Assembly: GCA_002448495.1 (NCBI GenBank)
Contig: DJYL01000063.1
Span: 1-43,058, forward strand
Reading direction: 5' to 3'
From: Pseudoselenomonas ruminantium
Lineage (GTDB): Bacteria > Bacillota > Negativicutes > Selenomonadales > Selenomonadaceae
DNA length: 43,058 nt
Shown here piece after piece: positions 16,887 through 25,050 of the stretch (the first letter of the stretch is position 1; each line of letters opens with the position of its first letter). The notes beneath the pieces were generated by a model. That model saw nothing but the letters and a program-made list of their open reading frames with translations, did not search any database and was not told where the DNA came from. A program made the translations under genes and the position numbers.

Positions 16887-16929
16887 GGCTCAATGGAGAT
16901 TTTATGGTGATTTCCATTGAGCCTTTTTT
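16887..16929 (+). terminator. Intrinsic terminator after the HD-GYP gene
   Basis: GGCTCAATGGA (16887-16897) pairs perfectly with TCCATTGAGCC (16913-16923), followed by six T. Confidence 0.88.
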
Positions 16930-16945
16930 ATCTATGCGTTATACT
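16917..16945 (+). promoter_or_regulatory. Promoter of uvrB
   Basis: TTGAGC (16917-16922) and TATACT (16940-16945) are 17 bp apart. The -35 lies within the right arm of the upstream terminator, a compact terminator-promoter overlap. Confidence 0.6.
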
Positions 16946-16980
16946 ATAAGGATATTATGGTTTTGCAGGGAGGAATGACT

Positions 16981-19026
16981 ATGGCTATGGTGCCGAAATT
17001 AAATACCATGCAGTTTGATAAGGAAATACCCTTTAAGGTGTCAGCGCCCTTTGAACCCATGGGGGATCAGCCCAAGGCCATTGAAGATTTGGCGGCTGGC
17101 ATCGAAAACGGACAGCAGGCGCAGGTGCTTTTAGGCGCGACGGGAACAGGCAAAACCTATACCATCGCCAAGGTCATCGAGAAGGTGCAGAAGCCGACCT
17201 TGGTCATTGCGCATAACAAGACATTGGCAGCGCAGCTGGCCAGCGAGTTTAAGGCATTCTTTCCGGAAAATTATGTGGGTTATTTCGTGAGTTACTATGA
17301 TTATTACCAGCCGGAAGCTTATATTGCTTCTACGGATACCTATATTGAGAAGGATTCCTCGATTAATGATGAGATTGATGAACTGCGCCATTCCGCTACC
17401 TGTTCGCTGTTTGAGCGGCGCGATGTGATAATCGTAGCCTCCGTGTCCTGCATCTACGGCTTGGGTTCGCCGGAAAGCTATCATGAAATGGTGCTTTCTC
17501 TGCACAAGGGACAGGAGGTGCCGCGGGAAGATATTTTGCACAAGCTGGTACAGATTCGCTATGAGCGCAATGATATTGCCTTTGAGCGCGGCCGCTTCCG
17601 GGTGCGGGGGGATGTTATCGAGGTGTTCCCCGCAGGTTACAATAACCGGGCTGTGCGTATAGAATTGTTCGGTGACGAGATTGACCGCATGGTGGAGTTT
17701 GATGTGGTAACGGGCGAAGTCTATGGTGAGCGTACCCATCTTATGGTCTTTCCGGCGTCTCATTATGTGACGGAAGACGAGGATATGAAAATTGCCATGC
17801 AGGATATCCGTGATGAACTGGATGTTCAGCTCAAGATGTTCCGTGAAAACGGCAAACTGCTCGAAGCCCAGCGTATTGAACAGCGTACCAATTACGATTT
17901 GGAAATGATGCAGGAGATGGGCTATTGCTCAGGCATTGAAAATTACTCCCGTCATCTGACCCATCGCAAGGCAGGCGAAGCCCCTTATACACTCTTGGAT
18001 TATTTCCCAGAGGATTTTTTGATTGTCGTGGACGAATCCCATGTGACCCTGCCGCAGATACATGCTATGTATGCCGGGGACAGGAGCCGCAAAGTTTCCT
18101 TGGTGGAAAACGGCTTCCGTCTGCCCTCGGCTTTTGATAACCGCCCCCTGACCTTTGAGGAATTTGCGGCGCGCATCAATCAGATTATCTATGTGTCGGC
18201 TACTCCGGGCAAGTATGAAAAGGAACAGGCACAGCAGATTGCCCAGCAGGTTATCCGCCCCACGGGACTTATTGACCCGGAAATCGAGGTGCGGCCCTTG
18301 GAGGGACAGATTGATGACCTCCTGACGGAAATCCGCCTGCGTATTGAGCGCAATGAACGCGTTCTCGTCACAACCCTGACCAAGAAGATGGCGGAAAATC
18401 TTACGGATTTTTTGAAGGAGGCAGGCGTAAAGGTACGTTATCTGCATTCGGATATTGCGACCATTGAGCGTGCGGAAATCATTCACGATTTGCGGGCCGG
18501 GGAATTTGATGTTTTGGTGGGCATTAACCTTCTGCGTGAAGGTCTGGATATGCCGGAGGTGTCCTTGATTGCTATACTGGATGCGGATAAGGAAGGTTTC
18601 CTGCGCTCGGATACTTCGCTGATTCAGATTATCGGCCGTGCCGCCCGTAATGCCAATGGACGGGTCATCATGTATGCCGATCGGATAACGGATTCCATGA
18701 AACGGGCGATGGACGAAACGGAACGCCGCCGGGAAATCCAGCAGGCATATAACAAGGAACATGGCATTGTGCCCAAGACGATTATCAAGCCCATCAAACC
18801 GTTGATTGAAACCACTTTGGTTGCGGAATCGGCTGCGAGTTATACTGCCGGTGACGGCAAAAAGAAGAAAAAGCTCACGAAGAAGGATAAGGAAAATCTC
18901 GTCAAGACATTGCTGCGCGAAATGCAGCAGGCTTCCCGTGCGATGGAATTTGAACGGGCGGCAGAACTTCGGGATATGATTTTGGAACTGGATGGCACCT
19001 TGCCGAAAGTCAAGGGAAAAGATTGA
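16981..19026 (+). CDS. uvrB: Excinuclease ABC subunit UvrB
   Basis: This 681-residue helicase-like subunit of nucleotide excision repair is loaded by UvrA and recruits UvrC. Motifs in order are Walker [11 protein letters not shown], the damage-probing beta-hairpin region ([14 protein letters not shown]), Walker [31 protein letters not shown] and a C-terminal UVR motif ([14 protein letters not shown]) for UvrC contact. GGGAGGA at 16968 is 6 bp before the ATG at 16981, which is preferred to in-frame ATGs at 16957 and 16975. uvrA and uvrC are not in the window. Confidence 0.96.
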   Translation: MAMVPKLNTMQFDKEIPFKVSAPFEPMGDQPKAIEDLAAGIENGQQAQVLLGATGTGKTYTIAKVIEKVQKPTLVIAHNKTLAAQLASEFKAFFPENYVGYFVSYYDYYQPEAYIASTDTYIEKDSSINDEIDELRHSATCSLFERRDVIIVASVSCIYGLGSPESYHEMVLSLHKGQEVPREDILHKLVQIRYERNDIAFERGRFRVRGDVIEVFPAGYNNRAVRIELFGDEIDRMVEFDVVTGEVYGERTHLMVFPASHYVTEDEDMKIAMQDIRDELDVQLKMFRENGKLLEAQRIEQRTNYDLEMMQEMGYCSGIENYSRHLTHRKAGEAPYTLLDYFPEDFLIVVDESHVTLPQIHAMYAGDRSRKVSLVENGFRLPSAFDNRPLTFEEFAARINQIIYVSATPGKYEKEQAQQIAQQVIRPTGLIDPEIEVRPLEGQIDDLLTEIRLRIERNERVLVTTLTKKMAENLTDFLKEAGVKVRYLHSDIATIERAEIIHDLRAGEFDVLVGINLLREGLDMPEVSLIAILDADKEGFLRSDTSLIQIIGRAARNANGRVIMYADRITDSMKRAMDETERRREIQQAYNKEHGIVPKTIIKPIKPLIETTLVAESAASYTAGDGKKKKKLTKKDKENLVKTLLREMQQASRAMEFERAAELRDMILELDGTLPKVKGKD

Positions 19027-19045
19027 GCAGGCAGAAGCCTTCGTT

Positions 19046-19074
19046 TTGAACAATAGCGGCTATTATGGTATAAT
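19046..19074 (+). promoter_or_regulatory. Promoter upstream of the 503-codon hypothetical gene
   Basis: TTGAAC (19046-19051) and TATAAT (19069-19074) are spaced by 17 bp, predicting a start near 19081 and a leader of about 33 nt. It may drive the hypothetical genes and the first cobalamin genes together. Confidence 0.7.
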
Positions 19075-19113
19075 GTTTTTGTTAATTTATAAAGTTACAG
19101 AGGTTCCTATTGT

Positions 19114-20637
19114 ATGGAGAATGTATATTCACTGGTTGAAGAATTTTATAAAAAGAATATGGCTGCCGGACAGATTGTTCCCCAAGAGATAGTGGAAGCT
19201 TATTTGCGGCGCAACGCCTGGCATGGTGCAGGTGATGATGAGTTAAAACGTCTTTGGAGTGTTATTTGTCTGCTCATTACCTATGTGGATCAGCAGGATC
19301 TTTATTCATTGGGGTCTTTGACGGTCTATGATTATCAAGAGATTATTTATCGCTATGCCAATGACAGGGCAGATTTTATGCTGGCAGAAGCAGACATCAA
19401 TAAATTCTTTTCGGCAGCGGATAAGTTCTATGAGTACATGCAACGTACGCGGGATATTGATGATTACCGGCAAGGTTTGAAGGCTGCCAAGGATTCCCTT
19501 TATGAAGGCGGGTATTTCTTTTTGCCGGACAGGCGGGATGGAGATGCGTTTTACAGCTCGTTAGAGCATATGGAGGAAGTTCCTCCCGAAACCATGCAGC
19601 GGCTGAATAAGATGTTAGATGACCTTTTGCATCGTGTTGATGAATATTATAAGCAGCCGGCTTTTCGCCGCGATATGGACAGGGCTGTGGTAATGTATGC
19701 CGGGCCGGATTATGATGGTCAGGATTCTTGGCCGGAGGATGAGCGGCGTGGCTTTTGGTTCGGTTTTTGGGACTTTTTCCTCTTTGATTATCACCTGATT
19801 GTTTCGGACAGTATACCTCTGCGCTATTATTATGAGCATGAGCGGGATAAGTTGTCTACATCGGAGCAGGACATTTTAAGGGATTTGCTGCGCTCCAGAT
19901 TTACCGTATTCTGTATAGAAGCCGTGGGGGAGGATTTTGTGAGCTGCCGTAATTTCTTTACGGGAGAAAACTTTGAATTGCCGGTGCCGGAACTGGCAAT
20001 CGGCAATTATGATCACTGCATCCTTTATGGTCATATTCATTCGCATGGCGTTATGCTGCTTAATTACATTACGTCCCTTAACGCCAGTCCTAAATTGCAA
20101 AGACGTATGCGGGATGTGATTTTGCGGCAGTTTGAACGATTTAAATTCCAGTGTCCTCAAGCTGAGATGAAGGACTTTTTTGCCCGCAACGGCGGTGTGG
20201 TGCGCCACACCTTGCAGATTCTGGCCGGTTATGCCCAGTTGAATGTGTTGAAGAGCTGTCCGGTGAAGCAGCCGCTGCCGGATAATCCCGAAGCAGCAGA
20301 GCTGTTTGCTGCGGATATCGATATGCTGCGGAGGGTGGCTAAAAATGTGGGCTTCAGCAAGTTTGAAATAGGGCTGCTGGTTAAATTTTTTATGGATTAT
20401 GTGACGGAATCGGCAGTGGATAAAGTCGATGACGTTTTGCTTACCGCACTGTTGCTGGAGTTTGCCCGGATAAATGGTGTGGATTTGTCCGGACAGTCGG
20501 AGATTTTTGAGCTGTTGGGCATTGACAGCAGGCGTGTACAGAGCTGCATGAAAAAGATTTCTGCTGCATTGGCCTGTGAAGTTTTTGATCCGCGATATTT
20601 GACGGAAGAAGCATTTATCAAGAGTCTTTATTATTGA
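19114..20637 (+). CDS. Uncharacterised protein, 507 residues
   Basis: I do not recognise a named family. The protein is soluble, acidic and rich in aromatic residues, with no signal peptide. A central segment (about residues 220-310) reads FWDFFLFDYHLIVSDSIPL, then a Ser-Glu-rich stretch and NFFTGENFELPV; this pattern of a DFFLFDY block followed by a TGE block recurs in several uncharacterised bacterial proteins, including some with SEC-C zinc motifs, but no Cys cluster is present here. The C-terminal part looks helical. It overlaps nothing and is followed 14 bp later by a small membrane protein gene, so it may be cotranscribed with cbiT. Confidence 0.6.
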   Translation: MENVYSLVEEFYKKNMAAGQIVPQEIVEAYLRRNAWHGAGDDELKRLWSVICLLITYVDQQDLYSLGSLTVYDYQEIIYRYANDRADFMLAEADINKFFSAADKFYEYMQRTRDIDDYRQGLKAAKDSLYEGGYFFLPDRRDGDAFYSSLEHMEEVPPETMQRLNKMLDDLLHRVDEYYKQPAFRRDMDRAVVMYAGPDYDGQDSWPEDERRGFWFGFWDFFLFDYHLIVSDSIPLRYYYEHERDKLSTSEQDILRDLLRSRFTVFCIEAVGEDFVSCRNFFTGENFELPVPELAIGNYDHCILYGHIHSHGVMLLNYITSLNASPKLQRRMRDVILRQFERFKFQCPQAEMKDFFARNGGVVRHTLQILAGYAQLNVLKSCPVKQPLPDNPEAAELFAADIDMLRRVAKNVGFSKFEIGLLVKFFMDYVTESAVDKVDDVLLTALLLEFARINGVDLSGQSEIFELLGIDSRRVQSCMKKISAALACEVFDPRYLTEEAFIKSLYY

Positions 20638-20651
20638 GCGAGGTGAAGTTC

Positions 20652-20972
20652 ATGGAACAGGATGAGGGCAGAGTCCGTGTGATGTCCCGGCAGGAGCGCA
20701 ATGAATATGATGGTGTAACCATTGAAGATGGGAACCGCACAGAATATGAACAGTCAAAATCCGGCTATGGTTATCAGGGGATACGGATTCACACACTGAA
20801 TTGGCAGGAACTGCTTTCCGGACGAGGAAATTGGCTGCAGAAAGCATTGATGATTGCCGGGGCAGCGGCAGTGCTGGCTTTTCTGTTCTTTGTAGCCTTG
20901 CCGGTGATTATGGTTCTGTTGGGCGTAGGTGTGGCGGTTTGGCTGTTTTTGCACCTGTTTGCAGGCCGATAA
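20652..20972 (+). CDS. Small membrane protein, uncharacterised
   Basis: This 106-residue protein has a charged N-terminal half (MEQDEGRVRVMSRQERNEY) and two closely spaced hydrophobic helices at the C-terminus (AGAAAVLAFLFFVALPVIM and LLGVGVAVWLFLHLF). ATG 20652 is chosen because GAGGTGAAG lies just upstream. It sits between the 507-residue protein and cbiT with 12-14 bp gaps. No function can be assigned. Confidence 0.6.
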   Translation: MEQDEGRVRVMSRQERNEYDGVTIEDGNRTEYEQSKSGYGYQGIRIHTLNWQELLSGRGNWLQKALMIAGAAAVLAFLFFVALPVIMVLLGVGVAVWLFLHLFAGR

Positions 20973-20984
20973 GGGGGTATAGGC

Positions 20985-21563
20985 ATGGATTTTCTAGGGA
21001 TTGCTGACGAAGAATTTATTCGGCAGGATGTGCCCATGACCAAGCAGGAGATTCGAATTTTGAGTCTGGTCAAGGCAAGGATTGCTCCCGATGCTGTGGT
21101 CTACGATATCGGCGCAGGTACAGGCTCCATATCCATTGAAGCAGCAAGATTGGCTCCTCAAGGCGAGGTTTACGCGATAGAGCGCAGCAATGAGGGGATA
21201 AATCTCATTCGGGCCAATGCAGCCAATTTTACTGCTTCAAATGTAAAGATTATTCAGGCTGAAGCCCCGGAGGGACTGGCTGACCTTCCACCGGCGGATG
21301 CCGTTTTGATTGGCGGCAGCGGCAGCCGTCTGTCGGAGATTTTGGAGACGGTTACGCCGAAATTGAAAGAAAAAGGACGTCTGGTGCTCAACTGCATTAC
21401 CGTGCAGACACTGATGCAGTGTATTGAGTTTATGCGGAAACATTCGGATACTTATGTTTATGAGGCAATACAGGTTCAAGTGACCCGGCTGCAGCAGGTG
21501 GGAACCTATGATATGGCCAAGGCCAACAATCCGATTTATATTGTAACCTGCTGGAAAAAATAA
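20985..21563 (+). CDS. cbiT: Cobalt-precorrin-6B C15-methyltransferase (decarboxylating) CbiT
   Basis: This 192-residue SAM-dependent Rossmann methyltransferase carries the motif I sequence VVYDIGAGTGSISIEAARLA and an acidic AIERS loop. CbiT methylates C15 of the corrin ring and removes the C12 acetate carboxyl group. The N-terminal IADEEFIRQDVPMTKQEIR is typical of the family. It stands alone and is not fused to CbiE, and no cbiE is present nearby. It begins the cbiT-F-G-H-J run. Confidence 0.92.
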   Translation: MDFLGIADEEFIRQDVPMTKQEIRILSLVKARIAPDAVVYDIGAGTGSISIEAARLAPQGEVYAIERSNEGINLIRANAANFTASNVKIIQAEAPEGLADLPPADAVLIGGSGSRLSEILETVTPKLKEKGRLVLNCITVQTLMQCIEFMRKHSDTYVYEAIQVQVTRLQQVGTYDMAKANNPIYIVTCWKK

Positions 21564-21586
21564 AAAGTGAGAAAGAGGGAACGGTA

Positions 21587-22345
21587 ATGGTACATATTGT
21601 GGGAGCAGGGCCGGGAGATCCGGAACTGATTACGGTAAAGGGAGCCAAATACTTAAAGGAAGCAGACGTGGTCATCTATGCCGGGTCGCTGGTGAATCCG
21701 GAGCTGTTGAATTATTGCCGCGAGGATGCGCAGATTCATAACTCTGCTTCGATGACGCTGGATGATGTTGTAAATACCATTGAGCAGGCAGAAAAAGAAG
21801 GAAAAATGACGGTGCGCCTGCACACGGGAGACCCTTCCGTATATGGCGCAATTCAGGAACAGATGGATGCTTTCCGCAAAAAGAATATCGCTTTTGACAT
21901 CGTGCCTGGGGTCAGTTCCTGCTTTGCGGCAGCCGCCGCTCTGCAGCAGGAGTATACGCTGCCGGGAATCAGTCAGACGGTCATCATCACGCGCAACGAA
22001 GGCCGCACGCCGGTTCCGGATAAGGAAAAACTCAGAAGCCTTGCCCAGCACCAGTCCACCATGTGCATTTATCTTTCCATTACCATGCTGGAAAAGGTCG
22101 TGGCAGAATTAATTGCTGGCGGTTATGAGGAAGATACTCCTATAGCAATCGTACAGCGGGCATCGTGGCCCGGGCAGAAAATTGTCCGGGGAACTCTGAA
22201 GACCATTGTTCAGGACATTGCGGATAAGGATATCGACCGCACGGCGATGATTGTGGTAAGCCGCTGTCTGGGGGCTGATTATGAACTATCCCGTCTTTAT
22301 GCGCCAGAGTTTTCCCATATGTTCCGAAAGGCTGTGAAATCATGA
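21587..22345 (+). CDS. cbiF: Cobalt-precorrin-4 C11-methyltransferase CbiF
   Basis: This 252-residue uroporphyrinogen III methylase-like protein uses SAM to methylate C11 of cobalt-precorrin-4. Features are the N-terminal VGAGPGDPELITVKG, the TGDPSVYGAIQEQ loop and VPGVSSCFAAAAALQQEYTL, which separates CbiF/CobM from other corrin methylases. It overlaps cbiG by 4 bases (ATGA). Confidence 0.93.
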   Translation: MVHIVGAGPGDPELITVKGAKYLKEADVVIYAGSLVNPELLNYCREDAQIHNSASMTLDDVVNTIEQAEKEGKMTVRLHTGDPSVYGAIQEQMDAFRKKNIAFDIVPGVSSCFAAAAALQQEYTLPGISQTVIITRNEGRTPVPDKEKLRSLAQHQSTMCIYLSITMLEKVVAELIAGGYEEDTPIAIVQRASWPGQKIVRGTLKTIVQDIADKDIDRTAMIVVSRCLGADYELSRLYAPEFSHMFRKAVKS

Positions 22346-23454
22346 GATTAGCTTGTATGGCATTAACCGGACAAGCCTTGCAGCTTGCACAAAATATCAG
22401 GCAGTGTCTGGATGAATATGTGGATATTTATGTCAGTGAAAAACTGGTGCCGGATGAGGACATGCAAAGACGGTGGCGGGTACATACCTTTGCCAAGTTT
22501 AGTGAAGCTGTGGAACGGAATTTTAGCGCCTATGACGGCTTGATTTTTGTTATGGCAACGGGAATTGTGGTGCGTACGATTGCTCCGCTGCTGAACGATA
22601 AGCTCACTGACCCTGCGGTGGTGGTTTTTGACGAACAGGGAAAGCATGGCATCAGTCTTTTATCCGGCCATATGGGCGGGGCAAATGAACTGACCCGTCA
22701 GATTTGCCAGTCATTGGGAGCTGGTGCAGTGATTACTACAGCCACAGATGTGAATGAAAAGCTGGCACCTGATGTGCTGGCTGCAAGACTGGCGCTGCGC
22801 CCCTGGCCAAAGGTTAGGATTAAGTCCATTAACAGCGGTCTGCTGGAAGGAAAGACGATTCACTGGCGTATTGACCGGTCTTTGCCTCATAGCGTGTTTT
22901 ACAAGCGGAGACTGGAACAGGAAGGTCAGACTGCGGATTTATGTGTGACCAGTCAGCTCTTTGCTGTGCTTCCGGAGGAAAAGGAGCAGCTGGAAGTGGT
23001 GATTACAGGAGAAAAGCAGCTTCCGGAGCTGGCAGAACTGCCAGCCAACATGCTCTGCCTTACGCCCAGACGCCTGATTGCCGGCGTCGGCTGCCGCAAG
23101 GGAACACCAGCAGCACTGGTGATGTCTGCTTTGGATGCGGCCTGCCGCATGATTGGCCGGGATCGTTCTTTTATTGATGAGTTGGCCAGTACCATTGTTA
23201 AGAAACATGAACCGGGGATTGTCTATGCCGGAGACGGCATGGTGCGTCCGGTGAAATTCTATGAAAACGATAAGATGCAGCAGATGATTGATACCCACCA
23301 GCTGGATGAATCGGATTTTGTCAAGAAGCATATTGGCATCGGCAATGTCTGTGAGGCAGCAGCATATTGTTCGGTGGCGGCGCGGGGCGGCAGAATTGCT
23401 TTAAGAAAAACGAATTTTGAAAAAGTGACGGTGGCTTTAATATGGGAAAAATAA
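22342..23454 (+). CDS. cbiG: Cobalt-precorrin-5A hydrolase CbiG
   Basis: This 370-residue enzyme opens the delta-lactone of cobalt-precorrin-5A and releases acetaldehyde, a step specific to the anaerobic pathway. The N-terminal domain has FVMATGIVVRTIAPLL and LSGHMGGANELTRQI; the C-terminal domain has LIAGVGCRKGTPAALVMSAL. Its 3' end overlaps cbiH by 13 bases. It is direct evidence that the oxygen-independent route operates. Confidence 0.93.
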   Translation: MRLACMALTGQALQLAQNIRQCLDEYVDIYVSEKLVPDEDMQRRWRVHTFAKFSEAVERNFSAYDGLIFVMATGIVVRTIAPLLNDKLTDPAVVVFDEQGKHGISLLSGHMGGANELTRQICQSLGAGAVITTATDVNEKLAPDVLAARLALRPWPKVRIKSINSGLLEGKTIHWRIDRSLPHSVFYKRRLEQEGQTADLCVTSQLFAVLPEEKEQLEVVITGEKQLPELAELPANMLCLTPRRLIAGVGCRKGTPAALVMSALDAACRMIGRDRSFIDELASTIVKKHEPGIVYAGDGMVRPVKFYENDKMQQMIDTHQLDESDFVKKHIGIGNVCEAAAYCSVAARGGRIALRKTNFEKVTVALIWEK

Positions 23455-24197
23455 CGGTAGTGGGCATTGGCCCTGGAAGCCTTTTGGACATGACGCCACG
23501 GGCACGTCAGGCCATTGAAAATGCGGAGGTCATTGCCGGTTACAATACTTACATTAAGCTGATTGAAACGCTTTTGGGCGAGAAAAAGGTTATCGGCACA
23601 GCCATGATGCAGGAGATTGACCGCTGTAAAATGGCTGTGGCTGAAGCGGTAAGCGGCCACGATACGGTGGTGGTATCCAGCGGTGATGCCGGAGTCTATG
23701 GCATGGCCGGTCTGGTACTGGAACTTGTTTTGCAGCAGCCGGAAGAAAGCCGTCCGGAATTTGGCGGCGTGATTGCCGGTGTGTCGGCAGTCAATGCGGC
23801 AGCTGCGGTTTTAGGCGCGCCCTTGATGCATGATTTTGCGGTAATCAGCCTGTCCGACCTGCTGACGCCTTGGGAAACCATTGAAAAGCGTATTGAAATG
23901 GCGGCACAGGGAGATTTTGTGACGGCGCTTTACAACCCGAAAAGCAAAAAGCGCGTGGAAAATATCGAACGGGTGCGGGAAATCATGTTGAAGCACCGCA
24001 AGGCCGATACCCCTGTGGGCATTGTTACGGCGGCCAGCCGTGATGGGGAAGGCAAAATCATTTCCACGCTGGAAGATTTCACCAAACAGGAAATCAATAT
24101 GTTCTCCCTCGTCATCATTGGCAATTCGATGACCTATGTGAAGGACGGCTATATGATTACGCCGCGCGGTTATGGCAATAAGGAGCCGGGCTTATGA
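23442..24197 (+). CDS. cbiH: Cobalt-precorrin-3B C17-methyltransferase CbiH
   Basis: This 251-residue SAM-dependent tetrapyrrole methylase starts with ITVVGIGPGSLLDMTPRA and has SSGDAGVYGMAGLVLE, IPGVSAVNAAAAVLGAP-like (here VIAGVSAVNAAAAVLGAPL) and FVTALYNPKSKKR, all family landmarks. It methylates C17 and drives ring contraction. It overlaps both cbiG and cbiJ, so translation is coupled. Confidence 0.92.
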   Translation: MGKITVVGIGPGSLLDMTPRARQAIENAEVIAGYNTYIKLIETLLGEKKVIGTAMMQEIDRCKMAVAEAVSGHDTVVVSSGDAGVYGMAGLVLELVLQQPEESRPEFGGVIAGVSAVNAAAAVLGAPLMHDFAVISLSDLLTPWETIEKRIEMAAQGDFVTALYNPKSKKRVENIERVREIMLKHRKADTPVGIVTAASRDGEGKIISTLEDFTKQEINMFSLVIIGNSMTYVKDGYMITPRGYGNKEPGL

Positions 24198-24970
24198 TTT
24201 TTGTGCTGGCAGGCACGCAGGACGGCAGGGAAATCGCCAAACTATTGTTGGAGAACGGCTATGATGTGGCCGCTTCGGTGGTCAGCCGTTACGGCGGGGA
24301 ACTTCTTGCCCATGCCTGCGGGCAAAAATGTCTGATTAACGACAAGCCCTTGGATGAACAGGCATTGCAGGAGTATATGCAGGAGCATGCTGTCCGTGTG
24401 TTGGTGGATGCCAGTCACCCCTATGCGGTAAATGCCAGTCATAATGCCATGACCGCCTGCAGTGCCTTAGCTGTTCCCTATATTCGCTATGAGCGCGATT
24501 TGACGGAGCTGGATTACGAGAACATAACGGTGGTGCACAGCTATGAAGAAGCGGCGGAAGCTGCGTCCAAGCTGGGACAGAGGATATTCCTTACCACCGG
24601 CAGCCGCAATCTGGATAAATTCGTTCACAGCCCGCACTTGCAAGACGCGGAACTCACGGCCAGAGTCCTGCCAACGGCAGAGGTTATTGCCCTGTGTGAA
24701 AGTCTGGGGCTTGATGCCGGACATATCGCAGCCTTGCAGGGGCCGTTTTCTAAGGAGCTGAATAAGGAGCTTTTCCGCAGATACGCTGCGCAGGTTATCA
24801 TCACGAAAAACAGCGGCAGCATTGGCGGTACAGATACCAAGTTGGCAGCAGCCAAAGAACTCGGCCTGCCTATTGTGCTGATTGACCGTCCGCAGCTGAA
24901 TTATCCCTGCATCGGACATCATTATGAGGATATATTATCCTTTGTACAGACGCATTTTAGCGCTAAATAA
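24194..24970 (+). CDS. cbiJ: Cobalt-precorrin-6A reductase CbiJ
   Basis: This 258-residue NAD(P)H-dependent reductase (CbiJ/CobK family) begins IFVLAGTQDGREIAKLL and contains VDASHPYAVNASHNAM, FLTTGSRNL and ITKNSGSIGGTDTKLAAAKELG, all typical. It reduces the macrocycle of cobalt-precorrin-6A. It is the last gene of this run and is followed at once by an intrinsic terminator whose left arm overlaps its stop codon. Confidence 0.92.
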   Translation: MIFVLAGTQDGREIAKLLLENGYDVAASVVSRYGGELLAHACGQKCLINDKPLDEQALQEYMQEHAVRVLVDASHPYAVNASHNAMTACSALAVPYIRYERDLTELDYENITVVHSYEEAAEAASKLGQRIFLTTGSRNLDKFVHSPHLQDAELTARVLPTAEVIALCESLGLDAGHIAALQGPFSKELNKELFRRYAAQVIITKNSGSIGGTDTKLAAAKELGLPIVLIDRPQLNYPCIGHHYEDILSFVQTHFSAK

Positions 24971-25000
24971 TCTCTGCAATCAGCAGGGATTATTTTTTTT
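24966..25000 (+). terminator. Intrinsic terminator of the cbiT-J run
   Basis: A 12-bp stem (AATAATCTCTGC / GCAGGGATTATT, one G-T pair) with a 5-nt loop is followed by eight T. Confidence 0.9.
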
Positions 25001-25003
25001 ACG

Positions 25004-25039
25004 GCAAAAACTGCCGCGCAGGTCTTTCTGCGCGGCAGT
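25004..25039 (-). terminator. Intrinsic terminator of the OPT transporter gene
   Basis: ACTGCCGCGCA and TGCGCGGCAGT form an 11-bp GC-rich stem with an 8-nt loop. On the minus strand a TTTTT tract follows. It faces the cbiJ terminator, so the convergent genes are separated by two terminators. Confidence 0.82.
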
Positions 25040-25050
25040 GAAGGGAACAT

